Source: a virus
Virus record (IMG/VR): IMGVR_UViG_3300042922_000418
Coordinates: 1-48,636 of that record
Direction: 5' to 3' (one strand)
DNA: 48,636 bases
The notes beneath the pieces were generated by a model. That model saw nothing but the letters and a program-made list of their open reading frames with translations. It had not been told where the DNA came from and did not search any database. This document shows positions 18,390 to 25,274 of the stretch, one piece after another. A program made the position numbers and the translations under genes. The first letter of the stretch is position 1. Every line of letters begins with the position of its first letter.

Positions 18390-18726
18390 TTTCTAAACTC
18401 CCCTCTCCCATTTTGTATTTTTCTATAAACTCATCTTTAACAGATTCATTATTCATAATCTGTCTGAGCTCTTCTAAAGATTTATCATTGAGCCTAAATA
18501 GCATATCTTTTCTTATATCAAAAATATACCTAACAGCCTCGCTAACCCACTCCTTAAGCTCGCACTCTGTAGTTATACCGTGCCTAGCTTTAAATAATTT
18601 TATAAAGACCTCGTTACGCCCAAGCCACCCATTAAATAAATCTACTCTAGACGCAAATACCTTATCATTCAGTGACAAGATATGTATTAAGTAATTCACA
18701 ATAATAGTTCTGTTTTCAATATCCAT
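18364..18726 (-). CDS. Hypothetical protein, 120 aa, coupled to RNase H
   Basis: No family is recognised. The start is set at 18726 (MDIENRTIIV), which has GGAG in front and lies 30 bases after a TATATATTATA-type motif. A longer reading from 18807 would run through the promoter and terminator region. The protein is helical, with charged and aromatic residues (FNGWLGRNEVFIKLF). It overlaps the RNase H start, so the two are probably made together. Confidence 0.65.
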   Translation of the reverse strand: MDIENRTIIVNYLIHILSLNDKVFASRVDLFNGWLGRNEVFIKLFKARHGITTECELKEWVSEAVRYIFDIRKDMLFRLNDKSLEELRQIMNNESVKDEFIEKYKMGEGSLENDRFFQCG

Positions 18727-18755
18727 TCTACCAACTCCATTTATTTTCTCATATA

Positions 18756-18766
18756 TATAATATATA
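18756..18766 (-). promoter_or_regulatory. Putative early-type promoter TATATATTATA
   Basis: The minus strand reads TATATATTATATATATGAG, 30 bases before the start of the RNase H operon. It shares the ATGAG ending with the site at 25425. Confidence 0.5.
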
Positions 18767-18790
18767 TTCAGGACTAATATTACTAGACAT

Positions 18791-18826
18791 AATATATCGG
18801 ATAGCATTTTCGCTATCCGATATATT
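18791..18826 (-). terminator. Hairpin terminator after the 18842-19324 gene
   Basis: A perfect 15-bp stem AATATATCGGATAGC with a 6-base loop follows the stop codon closely. The T-tract after it on the minus strand is weak. Confidence 0.7.
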
Positions 18827-18841
18827 GATTTTTAATATTAG

Positions 18842-19324
18842 TTACTTTTTAACAACGTTTAAACCTTTGTCATAAAGGATATCTAATACTTTCTTTGTGT
18901 CGACTACGCTTCCAACCTTAGCACGTCTAAGGATCTCGTCGGCACCTCTGCAATTTTCAGCCTCTTGCACTGACTGTCGAATAGAAGACTCGTCAATAAC
19001 AATAGCAAAGTTTTTGGGGTCGCGATTGCAAGTTTCGGCAATGTTTTCTACTGCTTCTTTGAAATCTCGAATGTTTTCGCTAATCATATATTTAGCGAGT
19101 TCATCCATTTCTACTAAATCATAACCAAGACGACTACATTCGCGAACAGTGACCATTTCAGCTGTATATCCAAGCTCACCCATTTGAATTGATTGCATAT
19201 CATCTAAGATATCATCAAAACTAATACTATTAAGCTTGACTTCTAAATCTTCACCTGTAAGTCCGTTGCAATCACCTTTAGCCATTTCAACAATAAGTCT
19301 AGTTGTATCCTTGAATAAAGACAT
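18842..19324 (-). CDS. Hypothetical acidic protein, 160 aa
   Basis: No family is recognised. The protein is acidic and helix-rich, with no membrane segment and three scattered Cys. Codon use is less AT-biased than in its neighbours (several CGA/CGT and GCG/ACG-type codons), which may indicate high expression. TGGAGGTG precedes the ATG. It is a single-gene transcript between an AACA-N6-TA motif upstream and a hairpin downstream, the arrangement of an abundant, separately controlled product. It might be a virion or DNA-associated protein, but this is conjecture. Confidence 0.65.
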   Translation of the reverse strand: MSLFKDTTRLIVEMAKGDCNGLTGEDLEVKLNSISFDDILDDMQSIQMGELGYTAEMVTVRECSRLGYDLVEMDELAKYMISENIRDFKEAVENIAETCNRDPKNFAIVIDESSIRQSVQEAENCRGADEILRRAKVGSVVDTKKVLDILYDKGLNVVKK

Positions 19325-19366
19325 ATTTACACCTCCATATTAATTCACTTATATTAGAGCGAATTT

Positions 19367-19378
19367 TATTATTATGTT
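19367..19378 (-). promoter_or_regulatory. Putative late promoter AACATAATAATA
   Basis: The minus strand carries AACA-TAATAA-TA, 43 bases before the ATG at 19324. It fits the window's late-type consensus exactly. Confidence 0.5.
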
Positions 19379-19404
19379 TCACGTAAAGAAAAAATAAGCG
19401 ATTT

Positions 19405-19533
19405 CTAGAATACCAAATAAAAATTCTTTTGATAGAAATCCATAATAGTCTTTATGACTTTAGGATATCTTTTTGGCAACTTGATTTTATTATTTGCAGT
19501 ATCTACTAATTTTAAATATTTACCATTTTTCAT
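19405..19533 (-). CDS. Small basic protein, 42 aa
   Basis: An ORF of 42 codons runs from ATG at 19533 to TAG at 19405. It begins MKNGKYLKLVDTANNKIKLP and ends in an aromatic stretch (FYQKNFYLVF). GTGAGG lies just upstream, and a TATATATTATA-type motif ends 34 bases before the start. It has seven or more Lys/Arg and no membrane segment. It is too short to classify. The ribosome site and promoter motif argue for a real gene. Confidence 0.55.
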   Translation of the reverse strand: MKNGKYLKLVDTANNKIKLPKRYPKVIKTIMDFYQKNFYLVF

Positions 19534-19566
19534 AAATAGTTACCTCACTTTTTATATATTCATTTC

Positions 19567-19577
19567 TATAATATATA
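19567..19577 (-). promoter_or_regulatory. Putative early-type promoter TATATATTATA
   Basis: The minus strand reads TATATATTATAGAAATGAA, between the HNH-like gene's stop and the 42-residue gene. Confidence 0.45.
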
Positions 19578-19597
19578 AGCAAGATATTATAGTATTA

Positions 19598-20329
19598 TTA
19601 TTTTGTAGAATCCAATGTATTTTTTAATTCCTCTACTCTTTCTTTCATACTAGACATTACATCCTCATGTTTGGGCAATTTGTATGCTCCTGATGGGTCT
19701 ATATATATCATATTTGTATTTAAGATGGATTCTGCCTGCCTATGGCTATAATTAACACTAGCCATTTCAGCTCTACGTATATTTTCCATTGTTTCTGGAT
19801 CTACAAAGTCTTTATACGTTTCGATAAATGTCTTATACATACCAAATACAGAAGTAGTTGGAACGAATAGATATTTATTATGTACAAGTTCATGGACTGT
19901 TTCTGCTAATGGTATTAAGCCTATATTCATTTTATAATGATTATATATAACTTCTTTAGCTACCATTTCATCAGAAATAGATTCTCTAAAAGCACAGCGC
20001 TTATTGTATACCGCAAGTGTAATATCAAATAAGGTTATTGGCTCGTGGTGAATATGAATTTTTATTTTGAAAGAATCTGCATTTGTAACGTTTTGAAAGA
20101 AACTACATTTATTCATATCTACATAGTCCCTTAAAAAATTTACATATAATTTGTATTCGAATGACCCTCTACATATCTTTTCTACAGAGGATATATATTT
20201 AGGAAATTCTTTAGGATTAGTAAGATCATAATCTGGAATATCAAATTCTGGAACGTTTTCGATTTTTAAAACTTCAGATTTCAATTCATTATAATCTATT
20301 CTAATTATACTATTTGGATCTCTTGCCAT
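19598..20329 (-). CDS. HNH-like protein, second family member
   Basis: The protein has 243 residues. Residues 92-103 (HIHHEPITLFDI), His131 (YNHYKMNIGLIPL) and residues 143-151 (ETVHELVHN) reproduce the conserved HHxPxTLxDI ... H ... VGLVPL ... HELVHN pattern of HNH-like proteins in large phages. It is clearly related to the 9725-10414 protein but lacks the latter's Cys pair, so metal binding would rely on His. The N-terminal 80 residues are helical and unassigned. It is a single-gene unit with a TACA-N6-TA motif upstream. Nuclease activity is likely but untested, and a non-nuclease role cannot be excluded. Confidence 0.6.
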   Translation of the reverse strand: MARDPNSIIRIDYNELKSEVLKIENVPEFDIPDYDLTNPKEFPKYISSVEKICRGSFEYKLYVNFLRDYVDMNKCSFFQNVTNADSFKIKIHIHHEPITLFDITLAVYNKRCAFRESISDEMVAKEVIYNHYKMNIGLIPLAETVHELVHNKYLFVPTTSVFGMYKTFIETYKDFVDPETMENIRRAEMASVNYSHRQAESILNTNMIYIDPSGAYKLPKHEDVMSSMKERVEELKNTLDSTK

Positions 20330-20344
20330 CTATAACCACCTCTT

Positions 20345-20356
20345 TACAAGTATGTA
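20345..20356 (-). promoter_or_regulatory. Putative late promoter TACATACTTGTA
   Basis: The minus strand carries TACA-TACTTG-TA, 16 bases before the HNH-like start and directly after the terminator stem of the preceding gene. Confidence 0.4.
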
Positions 20357-20394
20357 AAAAGGAATACACTAGAGTCATTATGACTCTAGTGTAT
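20355..20394 (-). terminator. Hairpin terminator after the 20400-20828 gene
   Basis: A perfect 14-bp stem ATACACTAGAGTCA with a 3-base loop is followed on the minus strand by CCTTTTTAC. Confidence 0.85.
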
Positions 20395-20399
20395 ATTTA

Positions 20400-20828
20400 T
20401 TATTTTTTGATAGTCTTTGCTTTATCTGATTTGCGAGAAGCTTTTCTAGAAACAGGAACCGATCTCCATCCATTCTCAGCCAAAGTTCCTTCAATTTTAT
20501 TTACAGCAAACCTATTGTGTTCACTAAATGAAATTCTGAAGCCGTAAGATGTAGCAGCTTCTCCATCTTCAACTATAACTCTCCAGCCAAATCCAAAGAA
20601 ACTTCTCGTTTTAAATCCTACCTCATGTGCGTTTACACTTAAAGAATAGGTGGCAGGATATTCTGGGTTAGATACACTTGGATAGTTTTCATTAATCTTA
20701 TACATAAGATCAGAAACTACTTCTTGTTCCGTAGTTGCTTCTTTGGTATATTCTTTAATATTAGGAACTAATTTCCTAAGCTCATTGATACCTTCCTCAA
20801 ACGTAGCGAATGATTTAAAATTGTTCAT
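20400..20828 (-). CDS. Hypothetical protein, 142 aa
   Basis: No family is recognised. The N-terminal half is helical and acidic. The second half looks like a small beta sheet (GFGWRVIVEDG, SYGFRISFSEHN). The tail is strongly basic (SRKASRKSDKAKTIKK), which suggests nucleic-acid contact. AAAGGAGG precedes the ATG at 20828. It is a single-gene unit bounded by a terminator downstream and a TACA-N6-TG variant motif upstream. Confidence 0.6.
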   Translation of the reverse strand: MNNFKSFATFEEGINELRKLVPNIKEYTKEATTEQEVVSDLMYKINENYPSVSNPEYPATYSLSVNAHEVGFKTRSFFGFGWRVIVEDGEAATSYGFRISFSEHNRFAVNKIEGTLAENGWRSVPVSRKASRKSDKAKTIKK

Positions 20829-20865
20829 AGCAATTTCCTCCTTTTATGTAGGTGCATCTCTGATT

Positions 20866-20877
20866 CAATAATATGTA
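20866..20877 (-). promoter_or_regulatory. Weak late-type promoter match TACATATTATTG
   Basis: This is TACA-TATTAT-TG on the minus strand, one base off the TA ending of the consensus. It lies 38 bases upstream of the ATG at 20828. Confidence 0.3.
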
Positions 20878-20893
20878 TACATTGCTATACATT

Positions 20894-21136
20894 TTAATCT
20901 TGGATGATATCTGCACCTACAGTAGGTATATTATCGCTATTAATATATGGCTCTTTGGTACATAAAAACCACGGCTGTGTGCCATGTGTGATAGTATCCT
21001 GACAATCGTATATAAATTGAAATATATCATTTTTCTGAAGGTCAATAAATTGTTTTTTACTACCATCTTTTAATATTACACTTCTTCTCTGATCTGTTGG
21101 AATATTGCTATGCGCGACTTCTAATTGATCTAACAT
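20894..21136 (-). CDS. Small hypothetical protein, 80 aa
   Basis: No family is recognised. It has a beta-strand-like core (RRSVILKDGSKKQFIDLQKND) and an acidic C-terminus. Its ribosome site (GAGGAGG) lies inside the final codons of thyX, and only one base separates the two genes, so it is co-expressed with the nucleotide operon as the last gene. The pattern KDGSKKxFIxLxKNDIF resembles Hint-like or regulatory turn motifs, but that is weak. Confidence 0.6.
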   Translation of the reverse strand: MLDQLEVAHSNIPTDQRRSVILKDGSKKQFIDLQKNDIFQFIYDCQDTITHGTQPWFLCTKEPYINSDNIPTVGADIIQD

Positions 21137-21137
21137 A

Positions 21138-22475
21138 TCATATTACCTCCTCAGATATTACTTCATCAATGGAATTATCTAGAGCTTTAAGGTCTTCTCC
21201 ATCTTTGTTTTTATACACTGGAGTTTCACAAAGTTTAATAAGACCTTCAACGCCAATACTACTGAATAGATGGGTCGTCAATTCATATTTATATAAATTT
21301 TCAATCATATCTTCTGTAGCATTTTGAACTTCGGGTTGAGCTGCGTTTCCTTTCCTTTCTTTTATAAAATGAATAAGATTGGAATGGGTGAACGTCATAA
21401 CAAGTTTTGTATCTACATTTAATGGTAAGAAACCTCTAGCATCCTGTTTAAGCATTCCTTGATCAACTAACTGAGGATATATGGACAAGAGCAAATCTCC
21501 CAATTCTGATGATGTTAATTCATGGGTTATAGACCCAATTCCTATAATATATTTTTTACTTAAATCATATTTATCATTAAATTGAGTTGGGTCTATAAAT
21601 TTGGCTTTGCTATAATCTACATATCGTTGAGATTCTTGACATATAGCAGCAAAATGTCTAGTTATCTGCTGTGAAATAATTCTTGCAAGATCGTGAAAAA
21701 TAACAGTACAAGTAGCAATCTTTAATACATCTCTTAAAGTAAACCCGTATCTTTCTACCTGTTCTAAAATAGCGAATACGTCGTCACTATAGATGATATC
21801 AACTATCTTACCTTTTTGTATTTTTCTATCGATAGGAGCAGCATCACAAAACTCTTCTGTAGATGTGCTTCCATCCTCATTTGTAATACTTTCAACTACT
21901 TCATTTAATACAGCGGCAGGATAAAAACGAAATTTATTTCTGTCCATAATACCATCTTCTATAAAATCTTCAAAGAAAACAGCTTCGGCAGATTGGTATA
22001 AGACTTCTTTGATTGTATTACAAAATACATTATTTAAATCTTTTGCCTCTCTAAAGAAATATTTATATGCTCTAATACTACCACCAATTAAAATAGCAAC
22101 TGGCTCGTAATCAGTTTCAGATACAGAATATTCAGCAAATTTTAAAGCTGGGGCTATTTCGGCAAATTTGCCATATAATTCTTTATCTATTAAAAGTAGC
22201 ATTACTATATTAGAATGAGCAATCGTTGACTCATGTCCTCTAGAAACTACTCTGCTGATATGATCTAATCTTTTTTCATAATCCTCATCTGGCTCTTTGC
22301 CTATGCACATTTTTGCAGCTAAGCTAGACATGTAAGATGCATCACTAAAAGAAATAAGAGTATCACTTAATTCACTATACTTCTCTAGTTTGGCTGCTTT
22401 CATCTCTTTATCAAATTTTTTATCCTCTTCTTTTTTACCGAATAAAAATTCCTTCAATCTAGAAAAAAATTTCAT
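21138..22475 (-). CDS. thyX: Flavin-dependent thymidylate synthase ThyX
   Basis: ThyX makes dTMP from dUMP using FAD, NADPH and methylene-tetrahydrofolate. The signature RHRxxSxNExSxRY appears as RHF...CQESQRY at about residues 273-285. An upstream GHESTIAHSNI segment (around 80-90) and a later ARGFLPLNVDTKLVMTF...AQPEV region match the remaining ThyX core. The start at 22475 (MKFFSRLKEF) is used because GGGGAGTG precedes it; a longer reading would overlap the previous gene. At 445 residues it is much longer than typical bacterial ThyX (about 220-250). The extra length lies in a basic N-terminal stretch, an insert at about 160-240 and a C-terminal extension. Gene order is tmk, SLOG-like, thyX, small protein. 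Confidence 0.9.
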   Translation of the reverse strand: MKFFSRLKEFLFGKKEEDKKFDKEMKAAKLEKYSELSDTLISFSDASYMSSLAAKMCIGKEPDEDYEKRLDHISRVVSRGHESTIAHSNIVMLLLIDKELYGKFAEIAPALKFAEYSVSETDYEPVAILIGGSIRAYKYFFREAKDLNNVFCNTIKEVLYQSAEAVFFEDFIEDGIMDRNKFRFYPAAVLNEVVESITNEDGSTSTEEFCDAAPIDRKIQKGKIVDIIYSDDVFAILEQVERYGFTLRDVLKIATCTVIFHDLARIISQQITRHFAAICQESQRYVDYSKAKFIDPTQFNDKYDLSKKYIIGIGSITHELTSSELGDLLLSIYPQLVDQGMLKQDARGFLPLNVDTKLVMTFTHSNLIHFIKERKGNAAQPEVQNATEDMIENLYKYELTTHLFSSIGVEGLIKLCETPVYKNKDGEDLKALDNSIDEVISEEVI

Positions 22476-22476
22476 T

Positions 22477-22935
22477 TTAAAACACTCCCCTATTTCTATA
22501 ATATACTTGATTATCATGAGTAAACGCTTTATCTATAAGACTTTCTTGATTGTCGCTATTAATAGTAATAACTGGTATATTGTATTTTTTACATTCATTT
22601 ATGAGACCATTAGTATCAGTACTAGTCGGATTGTCTCTGAATATATAGACTTGGTTTGGTTTGTATGTTATCACTTTATTAAATTCTTTTGGTATGGTAA
22701 TAGGATTATCAATATCATATGAAACCTTAATCATGTTTTCTTTTGTCACACTATATATTTCACAAAATTTTTCTACCTGATAGTCAATACGATTGCTCAC
22801 CCCGTAAACAAAAATTGTATCTTTACAATTATATTTAACAATATCAGCAATATGATTTATAGGAATAGCCATATCATAGATAGCAAAACTTCTATCAGTC
22901 AATATTGCAATAACCTTTTTATCATTATTAGTCAT
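22477..22935 (-). CDS. SLOG/Rossmann-like protein, 152 aa
   Basis: The start is set at 22935 (MTNNDKKVIA) because GGGGG lies just upstream and the ATG overlaps the tmk stop. An alternating strand/helix pattern is seen (KVIAILTD, TIFVYGVS, QVYIFRDN, IPVITIN). The segment RDNPTSTDTNGLINECKKYN resembles the D-x-S/T-x-G-T...A/C-x-x-x-x-I-P ending of YspA/DprA-like SLOG proteins, which bind nucleotides or nucleotide derivatives. The position between thymidylate kinase and ThyX fits nucleotide metabolism or sensing. The family call is tentative; no enzyme activity is claimed. Confidence 0.45.
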   Translation of the reverse strand: MTNNDKKVIAILTDRSFAIYDMAIPINHIADIVKYNCKDTIFVYGVSNRIDYQVEKFCEIYSVTKENMIKVSYDIDNPITIPKEFNKVITYKPNQVYIFRDNPTSTDTNGLINECKKYNIPVITINSDNQESLIDKAFTHDNQVYYRNRGVF

Positions 22936-23599
22936 GATTAATCCCCCTAAGAATATCATTAAATATATCTTCCTTAGGACGAATATTTCCATCCCTGGTA
23001 GTGTATATCTCCAAAACTCTATCTTTCACATAACTACTCAAATCTATATCACTAAATACTTCAGCTACTGCTGATAAATACTTAGCATTAGATTCATGCT
23101 GATCGTCTTTGGAATTTTTATTACGAACAAAATTAAGCATAATACTAGTCTCTGGTTTTAATTTAATAATTATATCAGCCTTTGGCAATTTTAATATCCT
23201 TGCCAATTCTTCAGTATCTGCTGTTATTACCTTTTCTACAATATGACTATCTCCGTTCATTCTGCAAGCACCAATACGATAAAATAAATTACAATGCCAA
23301 TATCTATCAAGAATAATAGTATAGCCTTCACTTAATTTTGGAATGATTTCAGTCTGAGCACAATCAAACATATCCATCATATAAAACATAGATATTGCTT
23401 TAAGATTTATGTCTTCAATTTTTCCATAAGCTCCAGATAGGTATCTTTTTACAAATATAGATTGAGACATATCGTATCTAGGAAAAGAATACAGAGCCGC
23501 TTTCTCTCCTTTATTTAATAAATATTTAAGATAGGCGTTTGAATTGGTTTCTTTAAAACTACAATCTACACCATCAAATGTTATAATTCTCCCACTCAT
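22928..23599 (-). CDS. tmk: Thymidylate kinase (dTMP kinase)
   Basis: The protein has 223 residues. The P-loop reads FDGVDCSFKET (residues 8-18): the GxDxxxK[ST] frame of thymidylate kinases in a variant where the usual Gly before Lys is Phe. The LDRYWHCN segment (~97-104) matches the DRY motif that contacts dTMP. The GEKAALYSFPRYD region fits the substrate-side helix and loop (FPRY). It should phosphorylate dTMP to dTDP, directly following ThyX's product in the same operon. GTGAGGTG precedes the ATG. It heads the leftward nucleotide operon and is divergent from the 23708 gene. Confidence 0.85.
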   Translation of the reverse strand: MSGRIITFDGVDCSFKETNSNAYLKYLLNKGEKAALYSFPRYDMSQSIFVKRYLSGAYGKIEDINLKAISMFYMMDMFDCAQTEIIPKLSEGYTIILDRYWHCNLFYRIGACRMNGDSHIVEKVITADTEELARILKLPKADIIIKLKPETSIMLNFVRNKNSKDDQHESNAKYLSAVAEVFSDIDLSSYVKDRVLEIYTTRDGNIRPKEDIFNDILRGINHD

Positions 23600-23707
23600 T
23601 TTTTAATAGACACCTCACTTTCAATTACTATATAGTCTCGTATCTGATATATTTATATAAACGCAATTACAATATAATAAGCTATATTATAAGAGGGGGA
23701 AGTATAA

Positions 23708-24223
23708 ATGGAAAATAAAGACAAAGAGTATGAAGAGTATGTATTTGAACATACTGAAAATGTTCTAAAAGCATATCTTGAATTTGGGAAAGATATATTA
23801 AGAATAATGAACAATGAGGGTTTAGATGAAAAATTATTTGAGCTAGTAAATAATCACGACAAATCAAAATTATCAAAAGAAGAATTCGAAGGATATAGGA
23901 AAAAGTTCTTCCCGACCAAAGACGAAGATAAAGAGTTAGCAGATACATACATGGATGCCGCTTGGTTGCACCATATGAATACAAATAAACACCATCCGGA
24001 ATATTGGATAGTCCGAGAAAAGCAGGGATTTAGACCTATAGATATGGGTAGGGAGTACATTGCCGAAATGATACTAGATTGGATAGCTATGGGATATAAA
24101 TTTAAAGCAAATGCTCTTCAATGGTTTAAACAGAATGAAGAGTACTATAAAGGTATTATGTCTAAAGCTACATTCTATACAACAAAAAAAGTTGTATATC
24201 AATTATTTGAGGGGGATAAATAA
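23708..24223 (+). CDS. DUF5662 family protein
   Basis: The protein has 171 residues. The metal-binding-like pattern NNHDKSKLSKEEFEGYRKKF (His50, Asp51) followed by AAWLHHMNTNKHHPEYW (His88, His89, His95, His96) is characteristic of DUF5662, common in phages and bacteria. The arrangement recalls an HD-like metal-dependent hydrolase, but no activity is established here. GAGGGGGAAG lies before the ATG at 23708. It is the first gene of the rightward cluster, with a weak TACA-N6-TA match at 23668-23679 and a TATATTATAAG sequence close to the start. Confidence 0.75.
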   Translation: MENKDKEYEEYVFEHTENVLKAYLEFGKDILRIMNNEGLDEKLFELVNNHDKSKLSKEEFEGYRKKFFPTKDEDKELADTYMDAAWLHHMNTNKHHPEYWIVREKQGFRPIDMGREYIAEMILDWIAMGYKFKANALQWFKQNEEYYKGIMSKATFYTTKKVVYQLFEGDK

Positions 24224-24224
24224 A

Positions 24225-24929
24225 ATGGTATTTATATTTTTAACACCACAGCCTAATGACTTTTCTACCATGGTTGGAGATTTCGTATGTAAAGATCTTA
24301 TCTCCACACTTAAAAGCATAAACAATGGAGAAACAGTAGCTACATATCAAACTTGTTTAGAGAGTCTTAGAATTGCAACATCTTTAGCAAATGGAAGCAT
24401 TCAAGTAATTTTATCAAATGGCGAAATGAAAGAAGTTGCAGAAGCTGATACATTAGAATCTATTTTAGAATTAGAAAAATTAGCTATAGCCGAAGCGTTT
24501 AATACACCATGTGAGGAACTCAAAGCAAAAACAGATGTGAATGAAATTAAAATAAATGCTATGGATTTTTACCAAGCTGCATATTATGATGAAAATAAAG
24601 ATAAAATCGAAAATCAATTGATTGAAAATATAAAACAGGAAAAAGGTAAAAATGCAACAACTGTTAGTAATGAACTTGATGTTATAAACAAGATTATAGA
24701 AGCTTATAATATTAAAGGGCATATAGTTGAAATAAATTGCAACGATAATATAATTGATAGTCATCCAACGTTCTTTCAATATTTAAAAAGAATCATTATG
24801 CCAGAATTTGTTGTGCCTCAAGGATCTGTGGATTTTGCAGATACTAAAGAATTAAATTATGTTTTTACATTTGATTCTGGTGCAAAGATTTGTAGAAAAG
24901 GATTGGAATTTTCTGTAGTAGAAAATTAA
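24225..24929 (+). CDS. Hypothetical protein, 234 aa
   Basis: No family is recognised. The start at 24225 (MVFIFLTPQPNDFS) is preferred because the previous gene's end supplies GAGGGGG; an earlier in-frame ATG would overlap that gene by over 100 bases. The protein is alpha/beta, with an acidic middle (~85-155) and a C-terminal beta-rich part (VDFADTKELNYVFTFDSGAK). It ends just before the stem-loop array. It probably shares a transcript with the DUF5662 gene and with the first part of the array. Confidence 0.6.
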   Translation: MVFIFLTPQPNDFSTMVGDFVCKDLISTLKSINNGETVATYQTCLESLRIATSLANGSIQVILSNGEMKEVAEADTLESILELEKLAIAEAFNTPCEELKAKTDVNEIKINAMDFYQAAYYDENKDKIENQLIENIKQEKGKNATTVSNELDVINKIIEAYNIKGHIVEINCNDNIIDSHPTFFQYLKRIIMPEFVVPQGSVDFADTKELNYVFTFDSGAKICRKGLEFSVVEN

Positions 24930-24940
24930 ATATAATAGAC

Positions 24941-25274
24941 ATATTAGTAAACTAGCTATGCAAGCAGTTAGTCTCTCTTACTATTAGTTGCCCTTACTAA
25001 TATTGACCTGGTGAATTCGCACGCACCAGGTCAAGCCTCATCTCATTTTTATATACTACAGTAATCCTATCAAGATTACTGTAGTACTTTTTATTTCAAA
25101 TTTATTGACAGATGGGCAGTATTGAGCCCATTGTCACTATCGTCATAAAGACGATATATATTTTTGAGATGCACCAGGCATCTCAGATACTGATATAGAT
25201 GTGGGCTACAATATATCAGTACATATTTATACGAATATACCACTATAGGTACTTTTACCTATAGTGGTATATTC
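24941..25274 (+). ncRNA. Array of eight stem-loops, probable structured non-coding RNA region
   Basis: No CDS fits here. Consecutive stems, with few unpaired bases between most of them: (1) 24941-25003, outer 10 bp ATATTAGTAA/TTACTAATAT; (2) 25003-25034, TTGACCTGGTG 11 bp; (3) 25054-25086, TACTACAGTAATC 13 bp followed by CTTTTTATTT; (4) 25106-25136, 11 bp with one bulged G; (5) 25138-25156, TATCGTC 7 bp; (6) 25165-25185, TGAGATGC 8 bp; (7) 25188-25221, TACTGATATA 10 bp; (8) 25233-25274, GAATATACCACTATAGGT 18 bp. The GC content of the stems exceeds that of their surroundings. Strand is assumed from flanking genes and the T-run after stem 3. It may be one RNA, or two separated by the stem 3 terminator. 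No known RNA family was recognised by eye. Confidence 0.6.
25054..25093 (+). terminator. Terminator within the stem-loop array
   Basis: A perfect 13-bp stem TACTACAGTAATC with a 7-base loop is followed by CTTTTTATTT. It would end transcripts from the 23708-24929 operon plus stem-loops 1 and 2. Confidence 0.75.

Noticed and set aside
18727-18807. Longer N-terminus of the 120-residue gene from an upstream ATG
   Set aside because: The extension would pass through the promoter motif and the terminator stem, and the first 27 residues are a hydrophobic run lacking a ribosome site.
24941-25274. tRNA genes or a tRNA-like cluster in the stem-loop region
   Set aside because: No cloverleaf, no GTTC-type T loop, no CCA-proximal acceptor stem of 7 bp with matching D and T arms was found.
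25003-25274. CRISPR-type repeats in the hairpin array
   Set aside because: The stems differ in sequence and there are no regularly spaced identical repeats.
24941-25274. Hammerhead or other small self-cleaving ribozyme
   Set aside because: The CTGATGA and GAAA core sequences of a hammerhead are absent, and no other ribozyme core was recognised.
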